Under the pieces are notes generated by a model. The model searched no databases, was not told where the DNA came from, and was given only the letters and a program-made list of their open reading frames with translations. From Betaproteobacteria bacterium (GTDB lineage: Bacteria > Pseudomonadota > Gammaproteobacteria > Burkholderiales > SG8-41): a stretch of 43,674 nucleotides of DNA. The translations under genes were made by a program, and so were the position numbers. The DNA is taken from positions 1 through 43,674 of the forward strand of contig JAHFRL010000028.1 of assembly GCA_023266235.1 (NCBI GenBank). The letters are read 5' to 3'. Below are positions 28,308 through 38,256 of this stretch, piece by piece (the stretch's first letter is position 1; each line of letters opens with the position of its first letter).

Positions 28308-29038
28308 GCGCGCTGCTCTCGATGTCCGGGGTCACGGCGGGCTATGCCGCCGACATCGACATCCTGCGCAACTTGTCGCTGTCAATTGAACCCGCGCGCA
28401 TCACCGGGTTGATCGGACTGAACGGCGCGGGCAAATCGACGCTGATAAAGGCGATCTGCGGATTTCTCAGGCCCGGGACTGGCAGCATCCATTACGACGG
28501 CGCCGACATCACGGGCATCGCTCCGCACACATTGATCGATCGCGGCATCTGGTATATCCCGCAGGAGTCGAGCCTGTTCCCGTACATGAGCGTGGCGGAC
28601 AATCTGCGTTTGCCGCTCGAGCGTCTTGCCCGAACGACTGCCGGCGTAGAGATCGATGCCCGCTTCGAAGAAATGCTCCGGCATTTCCCCGCGATCCGCG
28701 CGAAGCTGCACGATCAGGCCGGCGACCTCTCCGGCGGCCAGCAGAAAATGGTCGAATTCGCCAAAGCGTACCTGGTGCGGCCGCGCTTGTGCCTGATCGA
28801 CGAACCGAGCATCGGGCTCGCGCCGAAAATCGCACTCGAAGTGTACCAATGGATCGAACTTTTTTCCGGACAAGGCATGGCGATACTGCTGGTCGATCAC
28901 AACGTGCGCCGCGTAGTGCAGATGTCGGAATACATCTATGTGATGAGCTTGGGCGAAATCACCGCCGAGGGAAAGCGCGCGGACTTCGAAGGCGACCTGC
29001 ACGAGCAGGTCAGGTCGTGGTTGGGGGTGAATTTCTAG
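28304..29038 (+). CDS. Liv-type ABC ATPase LivF (cluster 1)
   Basis: This is the second ATPase of the importer, 244 residues, starting at GTG 28304 in a GTGA overlap with the previous stop. Walker A is GLNGAGKST (about 37-45), with PQESSLFPYMSVADNLRLPL as the Q-loop, DLSGGQQKMVEFAKAYL as signature, LCLIDEPSIGLAPKIALEV as Walker B plus D-loop and LLVDHNV as the switch, the usual LivF pattern. It closes a full K-H-M-G-F operon. After it a 259-base gap holds a GC-rich, imperfect hairpin at about 29077-29100 and no recognisable gene before the HisD-family gene. Confidence 0.92.
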   Translation: MSALLSMSGVTAGYAADIDILRNLSLSIEPARITGLIGLNGAGKSTLIKAICGFLRPGTGSIHYDGADITGIAPHTLIDRGIWYIPQESSLFPYMSVADNLRLPLERLARTTAGVEIDARFEEMLRHFPAIRAKLHDQAGDLSGGQQKMVEFAKAYLVRPRLCLIDEPSIGLAPKIALEVYQWIELFSGQGMAILLVDHNVRRVVQMSEYIYVMSLGEITAEGKRADFEGDLHEQVRSWLGVNF

Positions 29039-29294
29039 CCTGACGAAGTTACGATTCGGCTATCTGTTCCACCGGAGGGCCCCGCAGCCGCGGCCCTTTG
29101 GCACACAAGAGCTGCGGGGAGTTCAGAGAGTGCTTTCCGCACCCCCGCGCTGCGCTCTAATGCAGCGGGCCGCGCGCAGCCTTATCACCGCCGGCTCGGG
29201 CGGCGTGTTGATTTTCGCCGCGGTTTGCCCCATTCTCTGACTCGTTGCCGGCGCCCGGCTTCCGGGTGGCCGATCACGTCTTTGAGAAGGGTGA

Positions 29295-30611
<1,317 letters not shown>

Positions 30612-30618
30612 GCACGCG

Positions 30619-31386
30619 ATGTCGATCCAGTCGCTGTTCGATCTGGCGGGAAAAGCCGCGCTCGTAACGGGGGCTAGCTCGGGCATCGGCAACGCGATCG
30701 CGAAGACGCTGGCCGAAGCCGGCGCGTCGGTCGTGCTCGTCGCGCGGCGGGAAGCGGAGCTCACGCAAGCGAAAAGCGAAATTGAGGCGGCAGGCGGACG
30801 CGCCGAGGTGCTCGCGTGCGATCTGACCGACCGCGCTGCAATGGGTGCTTGTGCGGCGAAAGCCGCGACGTTCTTCGGCGCGCCGGACATCCTGGTCTCG
30901 GCTGCAGGCGTCAATATCCGCAAACCGATGCTCGACATCTCGGAACAGGACTGGGACGCCACGCTGCGGCTCAATCTCGAAGTGCCGTTTTTTCTCGCCC
31001 AGAAACTCGCGCCCGCGATGATCGCCCGGCGCTGGGGCCGCATCATCAACATCGCGTCGCTGCAGGCCGTGCGCGCATTCAACAATTCCGGCGCGTACGG
31101 CGCGTCAAAGGGCGGCGTCATACAATTGACGCGTGCGCAGGCGGAGGCGTGGTCGCGGCACGGGGTGAATGCCAATGCGATCGCGCCGGGATTCTTCGCG
31201 ACGCCGCTCACGGCCCCGGTGGCGAACGACCCCGCGCGCTGGGCGGAAAACGCGGCGCGGACTTTCATCGGTCGCAACGGAGAGCTCGCCGATTTGCGCG
31301 GCACCGCGATTTACCTGGCGAGCCACGCCTCGGATTTTGTGACGGGGCAGACGATCTTCGTGGACGGCGGGTTCTCTGCGGGATAG
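30619..31386 (+). CDS. SDR-family NAD(P)-dependent oxidoreductase
   Basis: This is a classical short-chain dehydrogenase of 255 residues. The cofactor motif TGASSGIG is at 18-25, with SAAG (94-97) in place of NNAG. The catalytic residues are Ser147 (NIAS), Tyr160 and Lys164 (YGASK), and the end FVTGQTIFVDGGFSAG is typical. VARR after the second strand favours NADP(H). It lies seven bases after the HisD-family gene and likely shares its pathway. In known dihydroxypropanesulfonate degradation SDR-type enzymes interconvert enantiomers beside HpsN, so an HpsO/HpsP-like role is possible; sequence alone does not show the substrate. Confidence 0.9.
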   Translation: MSIQSLFDLAGKAALVTGASSGIGNAIAKTLAEAGASVVLVARREAELTQAKSEIEAAGGRAEVLACDLTDRAAMGACAAKAATFFGAPDILVSAAGVNIRKPMLDISEQDWDATLRLNLEVPFFLAQKLAPAMIARRWGRIINIASLQAVRAFNNSGAYGASKGGVIQLTRAQAEAWSRHGVNANAIAPGFFATPLTAPVANDPARWAENAARTFIGRNGELADLRGTAIYLASHASDFVTGQTIFVDGGFSAG

Positions 31387-31476
31387 CTGCAAAAAAATGA
31401 CGCCTTGCTCAGTATTGAACCAACCCGATGCCGGCGTCCATGACGCCGCCGTTGGGGTGCACGCGGCGCAGCCGCA

Positions 31477-32280
31477 ATGAGCGACATCGTCTTCGATGGC
31501 GTGAGCCGCGTGTTCAAACGCGACGGCCGGGAATTCCCGGCGCTGGAAGAGGTAAGCTTCCGGGTGGCCGAACGGGAGTTCGTCACCATCGTCGGGCCCT
31601 CGGGCTGCGGCAAGACCACGTGCCTGCGCTTGGCCGCGGGGCTCGAATTTCCGAGCGCAGGTACGGTGGCGGTGGGCGGTAAACGGGTGGTCGGCCCGGG
31701 GCCCGACCGTGCCGTCGTATTTCAGCAATTTGCGCTCTTTCCGTGGAAGACGGTATTCGACAACATCGAGTTCGGCCTGCGCGCCAAGGGGGTCGATGCG
31801 GAAGAGCGCAGGCGCGAAGTCGCGCGCCACATCGAATTGATGGGGCTGCAGGGCTACGAATCGGCCTACCCGCACCAGCTCTCGGGCGGCATGCAACAGC
31901 GCGTCGCGATCGCGCGCAGCTATGTGCTCGGGCCCGACGTGCTGCTGATGGATGAGCCGTTCGGCGCGCTCGATGCGCAGACGCGAGTCGTGATGCAGGA
32001 GGAGCTGATCAAACTGTCGCGGGTGATCCCGCGCACGGTACTCTTCATCACGCACGCGGTGGAGGAGGCGGTGTATCTTGCCGACCGCGTCGTCGTCATG
32101 ACGCGCCGTCCGGGCCGCATTCGTGAGATCATCGACGTCGCGGCGGTGCGCAAAGCTGAGAACTGGGACCGCTACGAGCGCATCGAGGACGTCATGGATC
32201 AGAGCTCGTTCGTGCATCTGCGGACGAGCATCTGGCGCTTATTGCGCGAACAGCAGGCACCGCATCACGTTAATCACTGA
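31477..32280 (+). CDS. Sulfonate/taurine-type ABC ATPase (SsuB/TauB-like)
   Basis: The 267-residue ATPase belongs to the nitrate/sulfonate/taurine importer group. Walker A is GPSGCGKTT (40-48), the Q-loop is VFQQFALFPWKTVFDNIEFGL (the LFPW motif is typical of this group), the signature is LSGGMQQRVAIARS, Walker B is VLLMDEPFGALDAQTR and the switch is LFITHAVEEAVYLADRV. The C-terminal tail carries the usual basic RRPGRIREIIDV. It starts at ATG 31477; the 90 bases between it and the SDR gene show no gene. Binding-protein and two permease genes follow directly on the same strand. Confidence 0.92.
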   Translation: MSDIVFDGVSRVFKRDGREFPALEEVSFRVAEREFVTIVGPSGCGKTTCLRLAAGLEFPSAGTVAVGGKRVVGPGPDRAVVFQQFALFPWKTVFDNIEFGLRAKGVDAEERRREVARHIELMGLQGYESAYPHQLSGGMQQRVAIARSYVLGPDVLLMDEPFGALDAQTRVVMQEELIKLSRVIPRTVLFITHAVEEAVYLADRVVVMTRRPGRIREIIDVAAVRKAENWDRYERIEDVMDQSSFVHLRTSIWRLLREQQAPHHVNH

Positions 32281-32296
32281 CCAAAGGAGGACCACC

Positions 32297-33343
32297 ATGT
32301 TCAGATTCGTTCGCAATCTCGTGCTGGGAGCGGCATTCGCCGCGGGCGCGGCCGCAGCGCAAGCGCAGGCGCCGACCGAAATTAAAGTCAGTTATCAGCC
32401 GGCGCTGTACTGGTCACTGCCCTTTTACGTCGCGAGCGAAAAAGGCTGGTGGGCGGAGCTCGGTCTCAAGCCGAGCTTCAGCATCTTCCCCGCCGGCGTG
32501 CCGCAGATCGCCGCGTCCGCGTCAAAATCGTGGGACGTCGGCGGCACCGGCTCAGTGCCCGCAGTCCTCGGCGCCGTGCGCTATAACCTGCTCACGATCG
32601 GGCTCACCAACGACGAGTCGGTCGGCAACGCGCTGATGGCGAGCAAAACGGCCGCGGACAGCGTGCTGAAGAACCCGCAATCGCTCAAGGGCCAGACCAT
32701 CGTGCTGACCGCCAACTCGACCGGCGACTACGCGGTTCAATCCTGCCTCGGCAAGTGGGGCCTGAAAAAGAGCGACGTAACGATCAAGAGCATGGGTCAG
32801 GCCGAGATCATTTCCGCGATGTCGTCCAACAACGCCGACTACGGCGGGCTGTGGGCGCCGAACATCTACACGCTGGAGGAAAAGGTCGGCGCCCGGGTCA
32901 TCTGTTCCGGCAAGGATGCCGGCGCGATCGTGCCGGGGGCGCTCGTCGTGCGCGCGGACTACGCGAAGGAGCAGCCCGGGAACGTCGCGAAGTTCCTGGC
33001 GATCTATCTGCGCACGTGGAAGTGGATGAACGCGCACCGTCCGGAGGCGATCGCGATGATGAAGAAATTCTACGAGGTCGGCGGCGTCACGATCAGCGAG
33101 GCATCGATGCGCAAGGAATTCGATACGCGGCCTACGTACGATCTCACGGGACAGCTGAAGATCATGAACCGCGGCGCGGGCGCGTCGGACGTCGACAAAT
33201 GGATGACGCAGATCGCCGAGTTCATGAAAAGCGGCGGCACGATGCCGGAAGTGCCGCCGACAAGCCGCTACGTGACGGATGAGTACATGAAAATGGTCGA
33301 CCGCGATCCGAAGCTGAAGGCCTTCGCGAATAATCCGAACTGA
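32297..33343 (+). CDS. NitT/TauT-family ABC substrate-binding protein
   Basis: This 348-residue periplasmic binding protein (SsuA/TauA/NMT1 fold) starts at ATG 32297 behind AAAGGAGG. The signal peptide (about 1-25, FVRNLVLGAAFAAGAAAAQAQA) is followed by IKVSYQPALYWSLPFYVASE and WWAELGLKPSFSIFPAGVPQ, the usual first lobe. WDVGGTGSVPAVLGA and LKGQTIVLTANSTGDYAVQ are the ligand-cleft strands. The stretch NNADYGGLWAPNIYTLEEK corresponds to the hinge. It lies between the ATPase and permease genes of one importer. Taurine, alkanesulfonates or related oxyanions are family ligands, and the HisD/SDR pair upstream suggests a hydroxylated sulfonate, though this is inference. Confidence 0.92.
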   Translation: MFRFVRNLVLGAAFAAGAAAAQAQAPTEIKVSYQPALYWSLPFYVASEKGWWAELGLKPSFSIFPAGVPQIAASASKSWDVGGTGSVPAVLGAVRYNLLTIGLTNDESVGNALMASKTAADSVLKNPQSLKGQTIVLTANSTGDYAVQSCLGKWGLKKSDVTIKSMGQAEIISAMSSNNADYGGLWAPNIYTLEEKVGARVICSGKDAGAIVPGALVVRADYAKEQPGNVAKFLAIYLRTWKWMNAHRPEAIAMMKKFYEVGGVTISEASMRKEFDTRPTYDLTGQLKIMNRGAGASDVDKWMTQIAEFMKSGGTMPEVPPTSRYVTDEYMKMVDRDPKLKAFANNPN

Positions 33344-33350
33344 TCCGGCG

Positions 33351-34151
33351 ATGGCGAGCGGCTTCGGCGGGGAATCCCGCAACGGCGCCCGAATGCGCGC
33401 CACGGTCGGCGTGGCGACGTTCGTCGCGCTGGCCGTGCTGTGGTACTGGGCGACCGTCGCCACGCAGGCGATCTCGCCCGCGTACTTCCCGAATCCCGCC
33501 GAAGTATTCAGCGCGGTGCGCCAGATCAGTGTCGACGGTTACGCCGACAGCAGGCTGCTTGGCCATTTTCTGCACAGCTGCAGGCTGGTGCTCTTCGGCT
33601 TCGCCGCCGCAGTGATGGTCGGCGTGCCGCTCGGGATGCTGATGGGCTGGAGCCGGCGGGCTGAAGCGCTGCTCAACCCGACGTTCCTGCTGCTGCGGCC
33701 GATTCCGCCGCTTGCCTGGATCCCGCTCGCGATCGTATGGCTCGGGCTCGGGGATGCGGCCAAAGTGCTCGTGATCTGGTTCGCTGCGTTCGTGCCGGCT
33801 GTGATTAACAGCTACGCCGGCGTCCGCTCGATCGAGCCGTATCTGATCGAGGCGGCGCGCTCGCTCGGCGCGCCGCGCGGGATGCTGGTGCGCGAAGTGC
33901 TGGTGCCCGGCGCGCTGCCGCTCATCTTCACGGGGCTGCGGCTGTCGCTGCAGGCGTGCTGGACGACGTTGGTGGCAGGCGAGTTGATCGGCGCGATCGC
34001 CGGGCTCGGGCACGTGCTGTATCAGGCCGGGCTCGATCTGTATCCGGCGATGATCGTGGTCGGCATGGCGAGCGTCGCGGTGGCCGGCGTGTTGATGACG
34101 TGGGCGCTGGAATGGCTCGAAGCCTATTCGATGCCGTGGCGTTCGGCATGA
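33351..34151 (+). CDS. Sulfonate/taurine-type ABC permease (first)
   Basis: This is a 266-residue inner-membrane permease of the SsuC/TauC family with about six membrane segments. The family start FPNPAEVFSAVRQI, then VGVPLGMLMGWSRRAEALLNP and the EAA-type ATPase-contact loop EAARSLGAPRGMLVREVLVPGALPLIFTGLRL, are visible. RPIPPLAWIPLAIVWLGLGDAAKVLVIWFAAFVP is the diagnostic core. ATG 33351 starts seven bases after the binding-protein stop. A second, different permease gene follows, which is unusual for this family, where one permease generally forms a homodimer. Confidence 0.92.
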   Translation: MASGFGGESRNGARMRATVGVATFVALAVLWYWATVATQAISPAYFPNPAEVFSAVRQISVDGYADSRLLGHFLHSCRLVLFGFAAAVMVGVPLGMLMGWSRRAEALLNPTFLLLRPIPPLAWIPLAIVWLGLGDAAKVLVIWFAAFVPAVINSYAGVRSIEPYLIEAARSLGAPRGMLVREVLVPGALPLIFTGLRLSLQACWTTLVAGELIGAIAGLGHVLYQAGLDLYPAMIVVGMASVAVAGVLMTWALEWLEAYSMPWRSA

Positions 34152-34158
34152 GGCCGGC

Positions 34159-34929
34159 ATGCATGATCCTTTGCCCCCGCGCACGTTCTTCCTGCTGACC
34201 GCCGCGGGCTTTTGCGCATTCTTCGCGGTGTGGGCGCTCGCGGCGGCGAGCGGGCTCGTGCCGCAGCTTTTTCTGCCGTCGCCGCTTGCGGTGGCGCACA
34301 CGTTCGGGGATCTGACCCAACGGCCTTTCGTCGGCTACACGCTGCAGCAGCATCTCGCTTCCTCGTTCGGCCGTTTCGGCATGGGATTCGGACTGGCGGT
34401 GGCGGTCGGCGTGCCGCTCGGGCTTGCGATGGGATGGTTCCGCTGGTTCGACCATATCGTAACGCCGCTTTTCGATGCGCTGCGCTTCGTCGCGCCGATC
34501 GCGTGGGTGCCGTTCGCGGCGCTGTGGTTCGGCACCGGCATCGGCGGGCCCGTGCTCGTGATTTTCGCGGGCGCGTTTCCGCCGTGCGTGATCAACACAT
34601 ACCGGGGCGCGCGTTATGTTGATCAGCTCTACATCGAGGCCGCCCGCACTCTGGGCGCTGGCAGCTGGCTCGTCATCACCGAGGTCCTGCTGCCGGCTTC
34701 GTTGCCCTCGGTCGTCGCCGGACTCAGAGTCAGCGCCGGCCTCGGTTGGCAATCGTTGATCGGCGCGGAGCTCATCGTCGCCTCGAGCGGCATCGGCTAT
34801 CTGATGGTGAAAGGCCAGAGCAACATCAGCACTGCGATCGTGATGTCGGGCATGATCGCGATCGGCATCGTCGGCTTCGCAATCGACATTCTGCTGCGCG
34901 CGCTCGAGCGCTATATTCAGCGGCGCTGA
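34159..34929 (+). CDS. Sulfonate/taurine-type ABC permease (second)
   Basis: The 256-residue protein is a second SsuC/TauC-type permease, clearly different in sequence from the first. It carries LFLPSPLAVAHTFGDL, VGVPLGLAMGWFRWFDHIVTP, RFVAPIAWVPFAALWFGTGIGGPVLVIFAGAFPP and the contact loop EAARTLGAGSWLVITEVLLPASLPSVVAGLRV. About six membrane segments are visible. ATG 34159 follows the previous stop by seven bases. The pair probably forms a heterodimeric channel. A minus-strand recombinase remnant overlaps the last few codons. Confidence 0.92.
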   Translation: MHDPLPPRTFFLLTAAGFCAFFAVWALAAASGLVPQLFLPSPLAVAHTFGDLTQRPFVGYTLQQHLASSFGRFGMGFGLAVAVGVPLGLAMGWFRWFDHIVTPLFDALRFVAPIAWVPFAALWFGTGIGGPVLVIFAGAFPPCVINTYRGARYVDQLYIEAARTLGAGSWLVITEVLLPASLPSVVAGLRVSAGLGWQSLIGAELIVASSGIGYLMVKGQSNISTAIVMSGMIAIGIVGFAIDILLRALERYIQRR

Positions 34930-35051
34930 GCCATGGGCAGGTGATCAAACATTTTGTCGAGCGTGAGTTCGGGCGGCTGTCGGCCTTCGAGGATCATGTC
35001 GATGATATCGGGCACGAGCAGCGCACATTGCGGAGCACAGTACCGGAACCC
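34917..35051 (-). pseudogene. Serine recombinase C-terminal remnant
   Basis: About 44 codons before a TGA at 34917-34919 read LLVPDIIDMILEGRQPPELTLDKMF. The PDI-(V/I)-x-x-IL-x-GRQP-x-x-LT pattern is the characteristic tail of large resolvase-type site-specific recombinases. A stop precedes it at about 35054, so only the tail is left. It lies between the sulfonate-type transporter and the second Liv cluster and overlaps the end of the second permease gene. The match is short and identification is tentative. Confidence 0.5.
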
Positions 35052-35206
35052 TCATGAAACAGACAGTACCACGACCTCGGTATTACGCAAGGCTGCGCGT
35101 CGGACTCGTCTTGCGGCATAATCTGGCAATTCGCCGCGCCCAAGTGGCGGAACCGCGCACCTTGCTACCCGCGAGATGCGATTGCGATTTAACTCAGGAG
35201 GGCATC

Positions 35207-36385
35207 ATGAAACACTCTGTACATTTGCTTAAGTTCGGCATTGCGATTCTTGCGTGCGCGCTGACAACGATGGCATCTGCAGCCGAAAGTACGGGAGTTA
35301 CCGATACCACGATCAAGATCGGTGTCATGGGGCCGTTCACCGGCAACGCTGCGAGCTACAGCAAAGCCGAGATCGGACTCGACGCGTACTACAAGTGGGT
35401 CAACGATCAGGGCGGCGTGAACGGACGCAAGATCGAGACGGTGCTCGAGGACTATGCTTGTGACAGCGCGAAAGGTATCGCCGCGGTAAGAAAACTCATC
35501 TATCAGGACAAAGTATTCATGCTGCACGGCAACTCGTGCAGCGCTGTGGCGATGGCGATCAAGCCGGTCGTACTCGAAGCGGGGATTCCGTGGGTCATCG
35601 CGCATGCCGCCAATGGCGCGATCTCGGCGCCCGCGACGAAGAACATCTTCCACGGCGTGCCGGTCGGCAAGACCATGGGTACGGCGATGGGGCGGTTCAT
35701 CGTGACCAAGCCGGGTGTCGCCAGGATCGCAGTGATCCAGCATACGGATGACTGGGCAAAGAGTTATTGCGGTCCGGCCATGGAGTTTCTTGCGTCCAAA
35801 AACATCAGGCCCATCGTGGAGGTCGCCTTCGAACGCGGCCAGACCGACGCCACCGCGCAAACCCTCAAGATCAAACAGGCGAATCCGGATTTCGTCATCG
35901 CGTGTCTTTACGAGGCCGAGACGGCGATCTTCCTGAAGGATGCCAAGAAGTTCGGGCTCAACGCGCCGGTAATGGGCACGGCAGGTACCGATCTTGAGAA
36001 CACGCTGAAACGCGTGGGCGATCTCGACACGGTCTCCAATTACTACGTCCCGCACATGTACGCCGACAACCTGGATGGCCCGCGGCTCAAGCGATTCGTC
36101 GACATCCTCAAGCAGTATTACCCGAACGAGTCGGTGACCGCGTTCAGCCTGATCTCAATGGGCGGCGCAGCCGCGGTGGTGGAAGCGCTCAAGCGGTCCG
36201 GCCGTGATCTGAGCCGCGAGAAATTCATCGCCGAACTCGACAAAATCAAGGATTTCGACACCGGGGTGCTGGCGGGACGAATCACCTGGACCCCTGCCGA
36301 TCGAGACGGCGTCAAGGAAGTGGCGGTCGCCGGTTTCGTCAACGGCAAGCCCACGGTGCTGAAAGCCTGGGGGCAGCGGCTCTAA
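35207..36385 (+). CDS. Liv-type ABC substrate-binding protein (cluster 2)
   Basis: This 392-residue periplasmic protein is of the branched-chain amino acid binding family. ATG 35207 follows CAGGAGG. A signal peptide (about 1-26, FGIAILACALTTMASAAE) precedes IKIGVMGPFTGNAASYSKAE, VNDQGGVNGRKIETVLEDYA and IPWVIAHAANGAISAPATKN. The second lobe holds IAVIQHTDDWAKSYCGPAME and FVIACLYEAETAIFLKDAKK. Four cysteines in the mature part could form disulfides. It heads a complete K-H-M-G-F operon whose following genes are hydrolases, so the ligand may be an amide, peptide-like or aromatic compound; it is not necessarily an amino acid. It is only distantly similar to the cluster 1 protein. Confidence 0.92.
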   Translation: MKHSVHLLKFGIAILACALTTMASAAESTGVTDTTIKIGVMGPFTGNAASYSKAEIGLDAYYKWVNDQGGVNGRKIETVLEDYACDSAKGIAAVRKLIYQDKVFMLHGNSCSAVAMAIKPVVLEAGIPWVIAHAANGAISAPATKNIFHGVPVGKTMGTAMGRFIVTKPGVARIAVIQHTDDWAKSYCGPAMEFLASKNIRPIVEVAFERGQTDATAQTLKIKQANPDFVIACLYEAETAIFLKDAKKFGLNAPVMGTAGTDLENTLKRVGDLDTVSNYYVPHMYADNLDGPRLKRFVDILKQYYPNESVTAFSLISMGGAAAVVEALKRSGRDLSREKFIAELDKIKDFDTGVLAGRITWTPADRDGVKEVAVAGFVNGKPTVLKAWGQRL

Positions 36386-36400
36386 TCCACGGCGGCCGGC

Positions 36401-37273
36401 ATGTTTTTCCTGCAACTCACCCTGAGCGGCCTCGCTCAGGGCGCGATCTACGCGCTCGTCGCGTTGTCGATGTGCGTGGTCTATCGGGCCACGACCGTCG
36501 TCAATTTCGGGCATGGCGATCTGGTCATGGCCGGCGCGTTCGTGGTGTATCTGCTGGTCGTGCTGGCCGGTCTGCCGTTTCTGGTGTCGGCGATCCTCGC
36601 TGTCGCGTTGCTGTTCGTGCTCGGGTTGCTGATCGAAGTCGGCCTGATCGAACGCATCAAGTCGGGGCCCCACATCGGTTTCGCGCTGATGTGCATCGCG
36701 TTCGGCTACGTGCTGCGGGGCATCGCGCGGGCCGTCTGGGGGCGCGAAGTGCTGCCGATGCCGCGGGTGTTTGACTTACCACCGGTGATGCTCGGCGATC
36801 TGGTGGTCACCTCCGATGCGCTGATCATTTTCTTCGCGGTCGGCGTGCTGTTGATGCTGTTCTTCGGTTTGTTCTACCGCACGTCGGCCGGGCGCATCAT
36901 GCAGGCGGTGTGCCAGTCGGAACGCGGCGCCGCGTTGGTCGGCATCAACGTGCCCGCTTTTCACGGTGTGATGTGGGGCGTCGGTGCGGCGCTGGGCGCG
37001 GTGGGCGGCGTGCTCGTGGCGCCGCTGACGCTGCTGCATCCCGGACTCGGCGCCAGTTTTCTGATCAAAGGATTCGCCGCAATGACGCTCGGCGGCTTCG
37101 GTTCGCTCGGCGGCGCCGTTGCCGGTGGGTTGTTGCTCGGCGTTGCGGAGCAATGGGTCGGCGGCTACGTGTCGACCAAGCTGATCGACATTACAGCGTA
37201 TCTGGTGATCATCCTGGTGTTGGCGCTTCGGCCCAATGGCCTGTTCGGGCGAGCCGTCGCGGAGCGCGTGTGA
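36401..37273 (+). CDS. Liv-type ABC permease LivH (cluster 2)
   Basis: The first permease of the second importer has 290 residues. The LivH signature LTLSGLAQGAIYALVALSMCVVYRATTVVNFGHGDLVMAG is at the N-terminus, GRIMQAVCQSERGAALVGIN is the ATPase-contact loop, and ILVLALRPNGLFGRAVAERV is the end. It starts at ATG 36401, 15 bases after the binding protein, with no terminator hairpin in between, unlike cluster 1. Its stop overlaps the GTG start of the next gene. Confidence 0.92.
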   Translation: MFFLQLTLSGLAQGAIYALVALSMCVVYRATTVVNFGHGDLVMAGAFVVYLLVVLAGLPFLVSAILAVALLFVLGLLIEVGLIERIKSGPHIGFALMCIAFGYVLRGIARAVWGREVLPMPRVFDLPPVMLGDLVVTSDALIIFFAVGVLLMLFFGLFYRTSAGRIMQAVCQSERGAALVGINVPAFHGVMWGVGAALGAVGGVLVAPLTLLHPGLGASFLIKGFAAMTLGGFGSLGGAVAGGLLLGVAEQWVGGYVSTKLIDITAYLVIILVLALRPNGLFGRAVAERV

Positions 37274-38256
37274 TCGGTCAATCAGAGCAGGGCGCTTGGG
37301 CGCGTTGGGCGAGCGGCGCGCGCGTGTTCTACGCAGTTCCGTTGCTCGCGCTGGCGATCCCGCTGTTTGCCAATCCGTATACGCAGTTCGTCGTCAACCT
37401 CATGCTGGTCTACGTGCTGGTCGCGGTCGGCTTCAATCTGGTGCTCGGCAACCTGGGCCAACTCGCGTTCGCGAATACCGCCTTGTTCGGCATTGGCGCG
37501 TACACCGCCGCCATGCTCATGGCACACGCGGGGTGGCCGTTCTGGGCGGTGATCCTGCCCGCGGGAATCGCGGGCGCGGTGGCCGGATTTCTGGCGAGCG
37601 TGACCGCGTTGCGCGGCATTCGCAATTACTATCTGGCGATCGTGACGCTCGCGTTCGGCGAGCTGCTGCGCTGGACCTACATTCACGGTGAGGCGGTGAC
37701 CGGCGGCACCGACGGGCTTGCGGTGCCGCGCGCCGATTTTTTCGGCATCGCGCTTGACAGCGAAACCGCGCGGTTCTACGTATTTCTGCTGATCGTGACT
37801 GTGATCGTCAAAGCCGTCTCGAATCTGTTGCAGTCGAAGATCGGGCGCGCGATCGTTGCGATCCGCGACAACGAACTCGCCACAGCCTCGCTGGCGATCC
37901 CGACCGGGCGCTATATCGTGCTTGCGTTTACGCTGTCCGGCTTCGTAGTCGGTGTTGCCGGCAGCTTGTTCGCGGTGCTGATCGGCCACGTGGCGCCGGA
38001 GAGCTTCGGTCTGGTCGAGTTGATCCTGCATTTCGCGATAGTGCTGGTGGGCGGCCTCGGCAGCCTGTTTGGCAGCGTGCTCGGCGCGGTCGCGCTGACG
38101 GCGCTCCCGGAGTACTTTCGCCGTTTTCTCGGTCTGTACGAAATGTTTTTCGGCGGACTGTTGATCGTGTTTCTGCTGATCCAGCCGCGCGGTCTGTCGG
38201 CGTTGTGTGCGAAATGGTGGCCTGCGCTGCGCGACCGCTATTTCCGGGATCGCTGA
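37270..38256 (+). CDS. Liv-type ABC permease LivM (cluster 2)
   Basis: The second permease has 328 residues and about ten membrane segments. LVYVLVAVGFNLVLGNLGQLAFANTALFGIGAYT is the LivM signature, and RGIRNYYLAIVTLAFGELLRW, AIRDNELATASLAIPTGRYIVLAFTLSGF and VLVGGLGSLFGSVLGAVALTALPE follow. I chose GTG 37270 because it overlaps the LivH stop (GTGA) and gives a short N-terminal arm before the first membrane segment. The frame extends far upstream inside livH, but that part is a shadow. Its stop overlaps the next start as TGATG. Confidence 0.9.
   Translation: MIGQSEQGAWARWASGARVFYAVPLLALAIPLFANPYTQFVVNLMLVYVLVAVGFNLVLGNLGQLAFANTALFGIGAYTAAMLMAHAGWPFWAVILPAGIAGAVAGFLASVTALRGIRNYYLAIVTLAFGELLRWTYIHGEAVTGGTDGLAVPRADFFGIALDSETARFYVFLLIVTVIVKAVSNLLQSKIGRAIVAIRDNELATASLAIPTGRYIVLAFTLSGFVVGVAGSLFAVLIGHVAPESFGLVELILHFAIVLVGGLGSLFGSVLGAVALTALPEYFRRFLGLYEMFFGGLLIVFLLIQPRGLSALCAKWWPALRDRYFRDR

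Noticed and set aside
29160..29240. Small frame starting MQRAARSLITAGSG in the gap before the HisD-family gene
   Set aside because: Only 26 codons, no ribosome site and no family pattern recognised.
31387..31476. Possible short minus-strand coding tail between the SDR and ATPase genes
   Set aside because: About 20 codons before a stop could be read, but no family could be recognised and it is likely chance.
37000..37269. Upstream extension of the cluster 2 LivM frame to 36910
   Set aside because: This part lies inside livH in another frame and is Arg-rich without LivM similarity; GTG 37270 gives a coupled start.
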